A DNA stretch of 64,000 nucleotides from an uncultured Bacteroidota bacterium. Its GTDB lineage: Bacteria > Bacteroidota > Bacteroidia > Chitinophagales > Chitinophagaceae. The notes under the pieces were generated by a model, which was not told the origin of the DNA, made no database searches, and saw only the letters and a list, made by a program, of their open reading frames with translations. Of the stretch, positions 1-7,788 are shown piece after piece (within the stretch, counting starts at the first letter, position 1; the number at the start of each line of letters is the position of its first letter). The stretch spans positions 124,001 through 188,000 of the forward strand of contig CAINUN010000085.1 in NCBI GenBank assembly GCA_903853805.1. The letters run 5' to 3'. Both the position numbers and the translations under genes were made by a program.

Positions 1-1
1 C

Positions 2-655
2 ATAAAACAAAATAGATTTAACCCACCTGTTGCTGCTCTTAAAAAATGCCTTGAAGAAGGCAAGCTTGGAAAGGTTTTGAGTTTTCAGCTGAGTTGTTTT
101 TGGAATAGAAATGAGGACTATTATAAAAACTCATGGAAAGGCACTAAAGAACTTGACGGTGGCACTTTATTTACACAGTTCAGTCATTTTATTGACTTGC
201 TTTATTGGATGCTTGGCGATGTGAAACAAATACAAGCTTTTAGAAAAAATTATACACACCAAAACATCATTGAGTTTGAAGACACAGGTGTTGTCATTCT
301 TGAGTTTTATAATGGAGCTATTGGAACTATTAATTACACAGTCAACAGTTATGGAAAAAACATGGAAGGTTCCTTAACATTATTTGGAGAAAAAGGAACA
401 GTAAAAATTGGAGGAGAATATTTGAATGAGTTAGAGTATCAAAATATTGATCAATACAAAATTGAAAACCTCCCTAAAGGAAATCGTGCTAATAATTACG
501 GAAGCTATCAAGGTTCTATGAGCAACCACGACAAAGTGTATGAAAATGTTGTAGACGTTTTGACCAACAATGCCTCCATTTCTACAAACTCTTTCGAAGG
601 CTTGAAAACTGTAGAAATTATCGAAAAAATATACAGCAGTTCCGTTTTCCTTTAA
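2..655 (+). CDS. Gfo/Idh/MocA-family oxidoreductase, C-terminal part (5' truncated by the window edge)
   Basis: The frame is open from the first bases of the window, so only about 217 C-terminal residues are present and the NAD-binding Rossmann domain lies outside. The visible part opens with NRFNPPV, followed by a GG-TLFTQFSHFIDLLYWMLGD stretch. This arrangement, with a conserved histidine after a glycine pair, is typical of sugar-nucleotide dehydrogenases of the WlbA/WbpB type, which oxidise the C3 position of UDP-N-acetyl-glucosaminuronate. The substrate is inferred from this resemblance only. The stop codon touches the stop of the convergent CpsB-type phosphatase with no gap. Together they suggest the edge of a surface polysaccharide locus to the left. 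A downstream TTG in the same frame near base 77 is internal, not a start. Confidence 0.8.
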   Translation: MKQNRFNPPVAALKKCLEEGKLGKVLSFQLSCFWNRNEDYYKNSWKGTKELDGGTLFTQFSHFIDLLYWMLGDVKQIQAFRKNYTHQNIIEFEDTGVVILEFYNGAIGTINYTVNSYGKNMEGSLTLFGEKGTVKIGGEYLNELEYQNIDQYKIENLPKGNRANNYGSYQGSMSNHDKVYENVVDVLTNNASISTNSFEGLKTVEIIEKIYSSSVFL

Positions 656-1411
656 CTATTTTGTAAGATAAACATTTCTGAATGGATATAATTTCAGTTG
701 TTTGAAAGCTTTATGCCCACTACTATATTTAATGATATCACAATGCTTAGCATGATGCATATCTGTTCCGCAATAATCATATTGACGTTCTTCTAGCAAC
801 TCTTCAGCCATTTGTTGCTCTCTTTTGCCATAATATCCAAAAAGAGAAAGGGTATTTAACTGAAGCATACAACCCCTATCTTTCAACTCTCTATAAACTT
901 CTGGTTTCTGATGAAAGTAAACATAACGTTCAGGATGAGCAAGGATTGGACGATAACCTTTTGTTTGAATTCTAAAAATGGTGTTCATCAAATTTACTGG
1001 TTCGAACATAAATGAAAATTCGATCAACACTTCATTTTTGTGGATAGTAAGCAATTGATTTGATTCGAGCATGTCCATAAATACATCATCAACAAAATAC
1101 TCTGCTGCAGCATGAATATCTATGTCAATTTCATTCACTTTCAATTCTTGTCTTACATCGTTCAAACCTTTTAGTATTATTTCAGAGGTGTTTTTGTAGT
1201 GATCGTGTTTGATATGGGGTGTAGTGATAATTTTTTTGAACCCCATTTCTTTCAACTCTCTAATCATTGACAAACTATCAGTCATTGTAGCAGCGCCATC
1301 ATCAATACCAGGTATTAAATGAGAGTGCATATCTGCAACCAAAAAAGACCAGTCTGCCTTTTCAAATTCTAAGTTTGTTTCTTTCTTTCGGTTGAATAGT
1401 TTGGCGAACAT
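656..1411 (-). CDS. CpsB/YwqE-type tyrosine-protein phosphatase (PHP domain)
   Basis: This 251-residue protein carries PHP-domain metal ligands: DMHSHLIPGIDDG near residue 28, TTPHIKHDHY near 65, then AHPERY and GTDMHH further on. That order matches the CpsB/YwqE manganese-dependent phosphatases, which dephosphorylate the bacterial tyrosine kinases controlling capsule and exopolysaccharide export. It is cytoplasmic, with no signal peptide. I chose the ATG at 1411; a TTG one codon upstream is the alternative. It converges head-on with the sugar oxidoreductase, and the two stop codons are directly adjacent. The tyrosine kinase partner is not in the window. Family assignment is confident; the polysaccharide role is inferred from the family and neighbour. 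Confidence 0.85.
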   Translation of the reverse strand: MFAKLFNRKKETNLEFEKADWSFLVADMHSHLIPGIDDGAATMTDSLSMIRELKEMGFKKIITTPHIKHDHYKNTSEIILKGLNDVRQELKVNEIDIDIHAAAEYFVDDVFMDMLESNQLLTIHKNEVLIEFSFMFEPVNLMNTIFRIQTKGYRPILAHPERYVYFHQKPEVYRELKDRGCMLQLNTLSLFGYYGKREQQMAEELLEERQYDYCGTDMHHAKHCDIIKYSSGHKAFKQLKLYPFRNVYLTK

Positions 1412-1605
1412 CAATATTTCTTTATTGGTGTGAAGATACTACTTATCTACTTGTTGATTTTCTAAGAAAATCGACTAATCCCTACAGTAATGACTTGGGT
1501 CACAAATTAACATGAGCAGTGTCAGTTTTTTTGGGGGGGTTCAAAATTATTTTTACTTCCAAATAATTTCTAAAATAGAAAACTGATTAGCTTTTTTAAT
1601 TAACA

Positions 1606-1983
1606 ATGTCGGAACAATTTTTTGAACAGCTTAAACACGAGACAATTACATGGTTGCGTTCGCTTGATTTTCTACAAGTGGAAAACATCATGCTTAAAAA
1701 TAGATTGGCAGAAATATTGAGATTAAACGTATCAAACGAAATCCTTGATAAGTTGGAACATTATCAGAACATTTTTCTAAGCAAGGATGCTGTAATTTCA
1801 ATACTTCGACACGATATTAAAGAACATAAAAAAGGGCTTCAGAATTCTCTTGCAATCAATGATAAAAATGATCCACTCTTTCAAAGACAACAACTTTTAA
1901 GATCAGATATGGAAAAGATGGAAAAAGAATTCAGCCGTTTAAAGGCTGAATTCAATAACTATCTTGCGCAATGTTGTGATTAA
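1606..1983 (+). CDS. Small conserved coiled-coil protein of unknown function
   Basis: A 125-residue, highly charged and mostly helical protein with no signal peptide or membrane segment. The first half has a regular leucine/isoleucine spacing (around residues 20-60), and the last 30 residues (LLRSDMEKMEKEFSRLKAEF) look like a coiled coil. I do not recognise a domain. It starts at ATG 1606 about 190 bases after the CpsB gene, and its stop overlaps the stop of the convergent receiver-Crp regulator by four bases. A role alongside that two-component pair is only suggested by position. Confidence 0.7.
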   Translation: MSEQFFEQLKHETITWLRSLDFLQVENIMLKNRLAEILRLNVSNEILDKLEHYQNIFLSKDAVISILRHDIKEHKKGLQNSLAINDKNDPLFQRQQLLRSDMEKMEKEFSRLKAEFNNYLAQCCD

Positions 1984-3038
1984 TTAAACATGTTCTCCAA
2001 CTTTTTTAAGTTAAGAACTTTTATATCGCCGCCACTAATATCAATAAGGTGTTCATCTTTAAAATCACTCAAAGTTCGAATGAGCGATTCCTTTGCGGTT
2101 CCTGCAATTGTTGCTAGGTTTTCACGGCTCAAATCAATGAGGAAGCTTTCCTTGTTTTCAGGATTGAACTTCTTGTAAAGATAAACTAGCGCTTCTGCCA
2201 CTTTTTTTCTAAGCGAGTTATAAGCTAGTCCTAATAATTGTTCTTCACGAACTGTAATATTTTTTGCAAGAAGTTGAATAAATTTATGCATCACCTCACG
2301 GTTATTATTGGTGAGGTCTTCAAACTCATCTTTTGGAATTACTGCTAATTCTGTTTCCTCAAGTGCTTCAGTCGTTTCTCTATAATTACCTCCTTCTAAT
2401 AAAGCAATGTAACCAAGAAAATCACCTTCGTTGTAGAGCCCTATAATCAACTCTTTTCCGTCGTCATTGGTTTTATACGCTTTCACCTTGCCTTTCATTA
2501 CATAATAAAGACGTAAAGGATGATTGCCTTCGTTGTATACAATCTGTTTTTTCTTATAGCGATTAATGCTGCGATTTTCCTTTATTTTTTGCAACATTTC
2601 ATCACCACTTGCTGTTCGAATGAGTGTATTTAGTCCATCAATATTTGAAGGAAGTTCCTGACGAGCAATTTCAGCTTTTTTAAGACGACTTTCAATAGCA
2701 CTTAGCAACTCAGACCCATTGAATGGTTTAGTAATATAATCGTCTGCACCTAATTCCATTCCTTTTCTTATTTCAGCTCTTTCAGCCTTTGCAGAAAGGA
2801 ATATGAAAGGAATATTTTTGGTGTCTGTATTTTTTTGAAGCATGTGAATCACGCCATAACCATCTAATACGGGCATCATAATGTCGCATACAATCAAGTC
2901 TGGTTTATGTTGGATAGCAAGTTCTACGCCTTGTTTTCCATCAGCAGCAGTAAATACCTTGTAGTTGGAAAGCTCAAGAATTTCCGCAGTGTTTTCTCTA
3001 ATTTCTATATTATCTTCAATGAGTAATATGGTTTTCAT
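1980..3038 (-). CDS. Response regulator: receiver domain fused to a Crp/Fnr-type DNA-binding module
   Basis: The 352-residue protein has a receiver domain at residues 1-120 with the acidic pair E8/D9, phospho-acceptor D52 in VCDIMMP, S82 and K104 in TKPF. A cyclic-nucleotide-binding-like beta roll follows at about 145-265, then a winged helix at about 285-345 (SRENLATIAGTAKESLIRTL). The regulator is therefore a Crp-family transcription factor whose activity is probably set by phosphorylation. Whether the roll binds a nucleotide cannot be told. The ATG at 3038 lies 5 bases after the stop of the histidine kinase gene, so the two form an operon and a likely cognate pair. A TTG three codons upstream is a weaker start. 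Confidence 0.9.
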   Translation of the reverse strand: MKTILLIEDNIEIRENTAEILELSNYKVFTAADGKQGVELAIQHKPDLIVCDIMMPVLDGYGVIHMLQKNTDTKNIPFIFLSAKAERAEIRKGMELGADDYITKPFNGSELLSAIESRLKKAEIARQELPSNIDGLNTLIRTASGDEMLQKIKENRSINRYKKKQIVYNEGNHPLRLYYVMKGKVKAYKTNDDGKELIIGLYNEGDFLGYIALLEGGNYRETTEALEETELAVIPKDEFEDLTNNNREVMHKFIQLLAKNITVREEQLLGLAYNSLRKKVAEALVYLYKKFNPENKESFLIDLSRENLATIAGTAKESLIRTLSDFKDEHLIDISGGDIKVLNLKKLENMFN

Positions 3039-3043
3039 AAAGC

Positions 3044-4204
3044 TCAATTATTTTTTCTAAAATTAATGACAAATTCAGTTCCTTTTCCAATCTCACTATT
3101 ACAAACAATATTACCATTCATTAACTCGGCATATTTTGCAACAATGTGCAAACCTAAGCCTGTTCCTTGAATATTGGTAACATTTGCTCCGCGGAAAAAC
3201 CTTTCGAATAAATGCTCCTGATCATCCGTTGAAATTCCTAAGCCACTATCTTTTACAGTAAGCATACTTTGCCCATCTACATAAGAGAAAGAACGTATGT
3301 GAATAACAGATTTTTCGGGAGAAAATTTAATGGCGTTACTAATGAGGTTCATAACAATATGCTTAAGTAATGTAGCGTCGAGAAATACATGTACATTACC
3401 TTCATGACTATATTCTATACTTTGTCCAGGTTTCATTATAGTTTGCATTTCTGTAATCAAAACCCTAATAATATCGCCCATATCAAACTCAGAAAAACGC
3501 ACTTGTATTTTGCCTTCTTCAATTTTTCCAACAGATAGAAAATCATTAAGAATATCAGTAAGCATATTTACTGAAGATACAATTCTCTGAATGTGTTTTT
3601 CACGTTTTCCTTGATCATCAGTAGTTTCATATTTAGTGACAAGATATGCTGATGAAAGAATAGTGCTTAACGGAGTTCTAAATTCATGAGAAGCCATAGA
3701 AACAAATCGAGACTTCAATTCATTAAGTTCCTTTTCTTTCTCCAAGGCTTCTTGAAGTGAAGCTGTTCTTTCATGAACTTTTTGTTCTAATTCCTCATTA
3801 AGTTTCAATAAACTATCTTCAGCTTTCTTCCTTATAGTAATGTCGTTAATAAATGAAATGACAAACTCGTTGCCGTCTTTTTTATAAAAACTTAGACTTA
3901 CTTCTACTGGAAATTCTGAACCATCTTTCTTTCTACCAAAAAGGTCAATACCCATGCCCATTGGGCGACTATGTGCATTACCACCATGATAATTTTTCCG
4001 GTGTTCAATATGATTATGCGCATACCTCTGCGGAATTAAAATTTCAATTTGCTCTCCAATCAATTCAGTAGTGTGATACCCAAATTGTCTATGAGCATAT
4101 TGATTGGCTTTTGTAATTATTCCTGAGCTATCAACAATAATAATTCCAATGGCTGCATTGTTAAACAACGCATCAAATTGTTGCACAGTAGTATTTGATG
4201 TCAT
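3044..4204 (-). CDS. PAS-domain sensor histidine kinase
   Basis: A 386-residue kinase without membrane segments, so probably cytoplasmic. Residues 1-125 form a PAS domain (FNNAAIGIIIVDSSGIITKA, then YKKDGNEFVISFINDITIRK). A coiled-coil linker covers 128-165, and the HisKA helix carries H173 in SHEFRTP. The ATPase domain shows the N box (NLISNAIKFSP), G1 (VKDSGLGIS) and G2 (GTGLGLHI). The PAS layout resembles FixL-type sensors, but no heme ligand can be asserted. It is the first gene of an operon with the receiver-Crp regulator just downstream. A consensus -7 element sits 10 bases before the ATG. Confidence 0.92.
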   Translation of the reverse strand: MTSNTTVQQFDALFNNAAIGIIIVDSSGIITKANQYAHRQFGYHTTELIGEQIEILIPQRYAHNHIEHRKNYHGGNAHSRPMGMGIDLFGRKKDGSEFPVEVSLSFYKKDGNEFVISFINDITIRKKAEDSLLKLNEELEQKVHERTASLQEALEKEKELNELKSRFVSMASHEFRTPLSTILSSAYLVTKYETTDDQGKREKHIQRIVSSVNMLTDILNDFLSVGKIEEGKIQVRFSEFDMGDIIRVLITEMQTIMKPGQSIEYSHEGNVHVFLDATLLKHIVMNLISNAIKFSPEKSVIHIRSFSYVDGQSMLTVKDSGLGISTDDQEHLFERFFRGANVTNIQGTGLGLHIVAKYAELMNGNIVCNSEIGKGTEFVINFRKNN

Positions 4205-4214
4205 AGAAAGGGAG

Positions 4215-4222
4215 CAAAAATA
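4215..4222 (-). promoter_or_regulatory. Promoter -7 element (TATTTTTG) of the histidine kinase operon
   Basis: The minus strand reads TATTTTTG, a full match to the Bacteroidota TAnnTTTG motif, ending 10 bases before the kinase ATG. No clear -33 TTG was found. Confidence 0.55.
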
Positions 4223-4257
4223 ATTTTTTTAAACAAAGAATTATTCCTTATTAAATT

Positions 4258-4293
4258 AAAAAACCTTCGGGTTATCCTCCGAAGGTTTTTTTT
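4258..4293 (-). terminator. Intrinsic terminator after the beta-propeller lipoprotein gene
   Basis: Inverted repeat CCTTCGG / CCGAAGG (4264-4270 and 4279-4285) extended by A:T pairs, loop of 8 bases, with a run of A on the left and T on the right, so it can work in both directions. It lies just past the stop of the lipoprotein gene at 4311. Confidence 0.8.
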
Positions 4294-4310
4294 AAACAAA
4301 TTTTCAAAAA

Positions 4311-5450
4311 TTAGTAAACTGAATTTCCACTGATAGATGCTATATGAGAAGGTTTACCATCCATATTGTCTGCCGAAGGTGAACATTCAATTAAACCGTT
4401 AATATTTTGTTTCCATTTAATGTCACCATTAACTGGATCGAGGCAATAGAGGAACTTATCATGACTACCAAAATAAAGCTTTGAGTCATAAACCATAGGT
4501 GAAGATTTGATAATTGCACCTGTTTTAAACTGCCATTTTATAGTACCATCAATAATGTTTACTGCATACATATTGTAATCATAACTTCCTACATAAATCA
4601 ATTGATTATAAGCGTATGGTGAAGAAACAATTCGGTCATGCAAATTGATTGGTGCCCAACGAGGAAACCCCGAAGCTGTGTCAATACAATAAAGATTATA
4701 ATCGTTGCTTCCAAAAATCACATTTCCACCATAAACAATGGGTGAACTCTGAATGCCGCCTCCTGTTGGATATCCCCATTTCAAGTTTCCACTAAATACA
4801 TTAAGGCAATACATTACACCATCATTCAACCCACCTATATAAACATAATTTCCAGACACAACAGGTGAAGAATAAAACTGATTTCCTGCAGAAGGTGACG
4901 CGTAAGTCCAGACAGAACTTCCATCAACCCTATCAGTAGCATAAACATTACCATCATAGCAACCATAAATCAAAAGCGTATCGAAAACAGTAGGAGAAGA
5001 ATAGAGATTAGACCCAATATTTTTGGACCACGCAGTAATACCAGAATTAACATCTATTGCATACATTGTGCCACTTGCTCCAACATAAAGCGTGTCTTTT
5101 TCAATTACTGGTGTAGCTAAAATTTGTCCCCCTAAAATGAAGGTATCTAATGCTTTTCCTGTTTTTAAACTAAGCTTATAAATATTTCCAGCTTCTTCCG
5201 CAACGAAAAGAAAATCTTTATAAACTACCGGAGTTGATTGAACATTGGATGAAGCATGGAACTCCCATTTTTTAACACTACTAACAGGATTCAAAGCATA
5301 AATAAACGCATTCTGACTGCTTATAAAAACAGATGGAGAATATACGCTTGATAAAGGATCATCCTTACTCATATTCTTACTACAAGAAGTGTATAAAATG
5401 GATGTTAGTCCAACAAGAAAAAGAATAAAATAAGCTAAACGATTTTGCAT
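4311..5450 (-). CDS. PQQ-like beta-propeller repeat lipoprotein
   Basis: A 379-residue protein that starts with a type II signal peptide; the lipobox ends SILYTSC with Cys23, so it should be lipid-anchored. The rest consists of about seven repeats of roughly 40 residues with the pattern SSPVVYGGNVIFGSNDYNLYCIDTxSG...W. This is the PQQ/BamB-like WD40-type propeller. BamB itself belongs to the outer-membrane assembly complex, but propellers of this kind are common in Bacteroidota lipoproteins of unknown role, and I cannot assign BamB function. The gene stands alone between two terminators. Confidence 0.85.
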   Translation of the reverse strand: MQNRLAYFILFLVGLTSILYTSCSKNMSKDDPLSSVYSPSVFISSQNAFIYALNPVSSVKKWEFHASSNVQSTPVVYKDFLFVAEEAGNIYKLSLKTGKALDTFILGGQILATPVIEKDTLYVGASGTMYAIDVNSGITAWSKNIGSNLYSSPTVFDTLLIYGCYDGNVYATDRVDGSSVWTYASPSAGNQFYSSPVVSGNYVYIGGLNDGVMYCLNVFSGNLKWGYPTGGGIQSSPIVYGGNVIFGSNDYNLYCIDTASGFPRWAPINLHDRIVSSPYAYNQLIYVGSYDYNMYAVNIIDGTIKWQFKTGAIIKSSPMVYDSKLYFGSHDKFLYCLDPVNGDIKWKQNINGLIECSPSADNMDGKPSHIASISGNSVY

Positions 5451-5520
5451 GATGCTAAAATTCTAAAGTAGTAATGATGCAAAATAGCCATTTTCAGCTT
5501 TTGTTGCATGGTTATCAATA

Positions 5521-5555
5521 AAAAATCCGGTCATTTTCTTAAGACCGGATTTTTT
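5521..5555 (-). terminator. Intrinsic terminator of the rpsU-xerC-hpf operon
   Basis: Stem AAAAATCCGGTC / GACCGGATTTTT (5521-5532 and 5543-5554) with a 10-base loop, located about 25 bases after the hpf stop codon. Confidence 0.8.
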
Positions 5556-5581
5556 AACACGTGGTTTGGAGCATGCTTGGC

Positions 5582-5881
5582 TTATGCAGCAGCTCTTTCT
5601 TTTTGTTTTTTTAATTGACTAATCATAGACTCCATTGACTTCTCAAAAGATTCTTCAAAGCTTTTGCTTGATTGTTTTACAAAGAATGTATGCTTAGGTA
5701 CATTCACTTTAATCTCTACAATTTTGTCTTTGATAGTATGCACTACATTGTCAAGTTTGAGATAAACTTCAATGCCAATAATTCGGTCATGAAAAGTACC
5801 AAGCTTCGAAATTTTTCCATTTACTAATTCAAGTAATTTACTGTCTGCATCAAAGTGCACTGATTGAATTTGCACGTTCAT
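5582..5881 (-). CDS. hpf: Ribosome hibernation-promoting factor, short HPF/RaiA family
   Basis: A 99-residue protein beginning MNVQIQSVHFDADSKLLELV, typical of the HPF/RaiA fold, followed by beta strands (IGIEVYLKLDN, KIVEIKVNVP) and a lysine-rich C-terminal helix. It is the short type and lacks the dimerisation domain of long HPF. Family members bind the decoding region of the 30S subunit and inactivate ribosomes in stationary phase. The ATG at 5881 is preferred over an upstream in-frame start because the family begins exactly there. It follows xerC by 27 bases and should be transcribed with it. Confidence 0.9.
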   Translation of the reverse strand: MNVQIQSVHFDADSKLLELVNGKISKLGTFHDRIIGIEVYLKLDNVVHTIKDKIVEIKVNVPKHTFFVKQSSKSFEESFEKSMESMISQLKKQKERAAA

Positions 5882-5908
5882 AGATATATAATTTACGGTT
5901 AACAAATA

Positions 5909-6799
5909 TTACCCTCTAGGGTGATTTTTACGATGAATTTCTTTGAGTTGATCAATATTGTTGTGTGTATAGACTTGTGTTGCAGCCAGACTACTGTGTC
6001 CTAATAGTTCTTTGATTGCCTGGATATTGGCGCCATTATTTAAAAGGTGTGTCGCAAAACTATGGCGCATTACGTGTGGACTTCTCTTGTTTAAAGTTGT
6101 AACCATTGTCAAATACTTCTTCACAACACTGTAAACATATTCTGCGTAGAGTGGTTTTCCATTTTCCAAAACAAGCAGAAATTCTCTGTTACTGTTTTCT
6201 TGGGTTTTCTTAACCTCAAGGTAGTCATTTATTTTTTCTAAAAGAAGAAAATTTATGGGAATTAACCGTTCTTTTTTCCCCTTGCCAAAAACTCTAATTT
6301 GTTTCAAGCTAAATTCGATATCATTTTTTTGGAGAGACACTAATTCACTACGGCGCATTCCTGTTTCGTAAAGCAATTCGCAAATCAATCTGTCTGTTTT
6401 CCCTTTGAAGCCTTCTTCAAAATCGATTTCTTCCAAAAGAATTTCTGCCTCATTTTCTTTAATAAAAGTAGGCAGTCTTTCAGGTAATTTTAAAGAACGA
6501 ATTTGCGATGCAGGATTTTTTTTGAGAAAATTATTTTTTAAAAGAAAAACGAAAAAAGAATTCAATGAAGATAATTTGCGGTTGATTGTTCGTGCCACCT
6601 GTTTCTTCGCCTTCAAAGTAGCAAGCCAACTTCTGATGTGATAATTTTCGAGAGAATTTTCTTCTTCAAGTTCAAATTGTTCTCTAAGAAAATAAATGAA
6701 ATGATTTAGGTCATTTTGGTAGGCAAGCAAAGTGTGCGCTGAATAACGTTTCTCGAAACGTAGGTATTGCAAATAATCTTCGAGCCTGTTTGTGAGCAT
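5909..6799 (-). CDS. xerC: Tyrosine recombinase XerC/XerD type
   Basis: The 296-residue protein has the N-terminal SAM-like core-binding domain (YLRFEKRYSAHTLLAYQNDL, residues 10-95) and a catalytic domain with the arginine in ETGMRRSEL, the HVMRHSFATHLL box, LGHSSLAATQVYTH and the final tyrosine. Xer recombinases resolve chromosome dimers at dif sites. Position between rpsU and hpf is the conserved Bacteroidota arrangement, which supports a housekeeping Xer rather than an integrase. XerC or XerD cannot be settled from sequence alone. Its ATG directly follows the U-run of an intrinsic terminator placed after rpsU. Confidence 0.9.
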   Translation of the reverse strand: MLTNRLEDYLQYLRFEKRYSAHTLLAYQNDLNHFIYFLREQFELEEENSLENYHIRSWLATLKAKKQVARTINRKLSSLNSFFVFLLKNNFLKKNPASQIRSLKLPERLPTFIKENEAEILLEEIDFEEGFKGKTDRLICELLYETGMRRSELVSLQKNDIEFSLKQIRVFGKGKKERLIPINFLLLEKINDYLEVKKTQENSNREFLLVLENGKPLYAEYVYSVVKKYLTMVTTLNKRSPHVMRHSFATHLLNNGANIQAIKELLGHSSLAATQVYTHNNIDQLKEIHRKNHPRG

Positions 6800-6844
6800 A
6801 AAAAATACCTGAACTGTAAATTTAGTAACTTACAAGTTCAGGTA
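6800..6844 (-). terminator. Intrinsic terminator/attenuator between rpsU and xerC
   Basis: Inverted repeat TACCTGAACT / AGTTCAGGTA (6806-6815 and 6835-6844), extended inward by GTAA/TTAC with a one-base bulge. On the minus strand it is followed immediately by six T (6800-6805), and the next three bases are the xerC ATG. It should end most transcripts after rpsU and let only read-through reach xerC-hpf. Confidence 0.75.
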
Positions 6845-6874
6845 CAAGATATTTTTTATTCGGAAGAGGGAATA

Positions 6875-7072
6875 TTAATCCTCAATCTTTCCAGATAAGA
6901 TTTGCTGACGGTAAACCGCTTTCAAAACTTCTTTACGACGACGAACAGATGGTTTTGTAAAAGACTGGCGGTCGCGCAATTGAGTCAACGTGCGTGATTT
7001 TTCGAATTTCTTCTTGTATTTCTTCAGCGCCTTGTCAATATTTTCGCAATCTTTAGAGTCGATGATTAACAT
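6875..7072 (-). CDS. rpsU: 30S ribosomal protein bS21
   Basis: A 65-residue basic protein beginning MLIIDSKDCENIDKALKKYK, with the conserved SFTKPSVRRRKEVLKAVYRQQ tail helix. bS21 is part of the 30S platform. In Flavobacterium ribosomes it helps bury the anti-SD end of 16S rRNA, and Tyr54, the residue I recall as important there, is present here. The ATG at 7072 is chosen over a longer frame because a GGGAGG SD sequence sits seven bases before it, unlike other genes in the window. The gene leads the rpsU-xerC-hpf operon and has a complete -33/-7 promoter. Confidence 0.95.
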   Translation of the reverse strand: MLIIDSKDCENIDKALKKYKKKFEKSRTLTQLRDRQSFTKPSVRRRKEVLKAVYRQQILSGKIED

Positions 7073-7079
7073 AATTATA

Positions 7080-7104
7080 CCTCCCTTTTTAATTTTTCGG
7101 GAGG
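7080..7104 (-). promoter_or_regulatory. Strong SD of rpsU within a potential SD-sequestering hairpin
   Basis: On the minus strand GGGAGG (7085 to 7080) lies seven bases before the rpsU ATG. A perfect complement CCTCCC (7104 to 7099) lies 13 bases upstream, near the expected 5' end of the mRNA, so the two can form a 6-bp stem. Strong SD sequences are exceptional in this phylum; here it probably serves bS21 autoregulation. Confidence 0.7.
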
Positions 7105-7105
7105 G

Positions 7106-7113
7106 CAAAGGTA
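7106..7113 (-). promoter_or_regulatory. Promoter -7 element (TACCTTTG) of rpsU
   Basis: Full TAnnTTTG match on the minus strand. A TTTG -33 element lies 19 bases upstream, giving the standard Bacteroidota promoter spacing. The start of transcription would be near 7100-7102. Confidence 0.75.
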
Positions 7114-7157
7114 AAAAGATTTCCTTTCCAACCAAATAATTTATCCGACAATATTTT

Positions 7158-7165
7158 TATCTTTG
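7158..7165 (+). promoter_or_regulatory. Promoter -7 element (TATCTTTG) of the lipoprotein-ribE operon
   Basis: Full TAnnTTTG match ending 16 bases before the ATG at 7182. It is divergent from the rpsU promoter about 45 bases away. Confidence 0.65.
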
Positions 7166-7181
7166 TTTTCGTTTAGAAATC

Positions 7182-7778
7182 ATGTCAACTTCAAAGTTTT
7201 CTTCCTGTATTATACTTACTATCTACATTTTTGTAGTGCTTCTTACCTTTTCTTCTTGCAAGAAATGGAAAGATAGTATTGCTACGGATGACCCAAGACT
7301 TCACGACCGAAAATATTGCAATGACCCCGAAGCTGTGAATTACAATTGGGAATTCCCTGGTGTGCCTGATAACTCCATTTGCATTTTTCCTTCCGATCTT
7401 TATAAAGGCATTTATACTTTTACTGATTCAGTTTACAATTCCAACGAAATTTTCGACAGTCTTTTGTCAAAACAAACATATACCATTCAGGTTCTTGCAA
7501 TGTCAAAAAAACACCTTGCCATCATTGGCTTTTGTTCCAATGACACTTTGTTTTTTACTGCAGGACGAACAACTTACTCCGCTTCAGCCGACTCGACCTT
7601 AAAATTGAATGATTCTACAAAAGCATTTGGTCAACCAATGTGTAGAATGCTCGACACATTGACTGGAACAATTACTAAAAACAGTCTCGACACTACCAAT
7701 ACAAAAATAAAGTTTAACTGGAAAGTTGTGAGTGATACTGGCATTAATTATCACAAAGGAACTTCTGTAAAGCAGTAA
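7182..7778 (+). CDS. Secreted lipoprotein of unknown function
   Basis: A 198-residue protein with a hydrophobic signal and a lipobox LLTFSSC ending at Cys26. Just after it comes YCNDPEAVNYNWEFPGVPDN and a cysteine. This resembles the DPxAxNYNxxxxxDDxSC motif often seen near the N-terminus of Bacteroidota surface proteins. The remainder is beta-rich with threonine/serine runs and fits a small extracellular sandwich domain, but I recognise no family. It is preceded by a perfect -7 element and followed after 10 bases by ribE, so the two are probably one transcript, although no functional link is apparent. Confidence 0.8.
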   Translation: MSTSKFSSCIILTIYIFVVLLTFSSCKKWKDSIATDDPRLHDRKYCNDPEAVNYNWEFPGVPDNSICIFPSDLYKGIYTFTDSVYNSNEIFDSLLSKQTYTIQVLAMSKKHLAIIGFCSNDTLFFTAGRTTYSASADSTLKLNDSTKAFGQPMCRMLDTLTGTITKNSLDTTNTKIKFNWKVVSDTGINYHKGTSVKQ

Positions 7779-7788
7779 TTTCGCTTTC

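Noticed and set aside
5909-6799. Integrase of a mobile element
   Set aside because: The recombinase is in the conserved rpsU-xerC-hpf context with no attachment-site repeats or cargo genes, so it is a chromosomal Xer protein.
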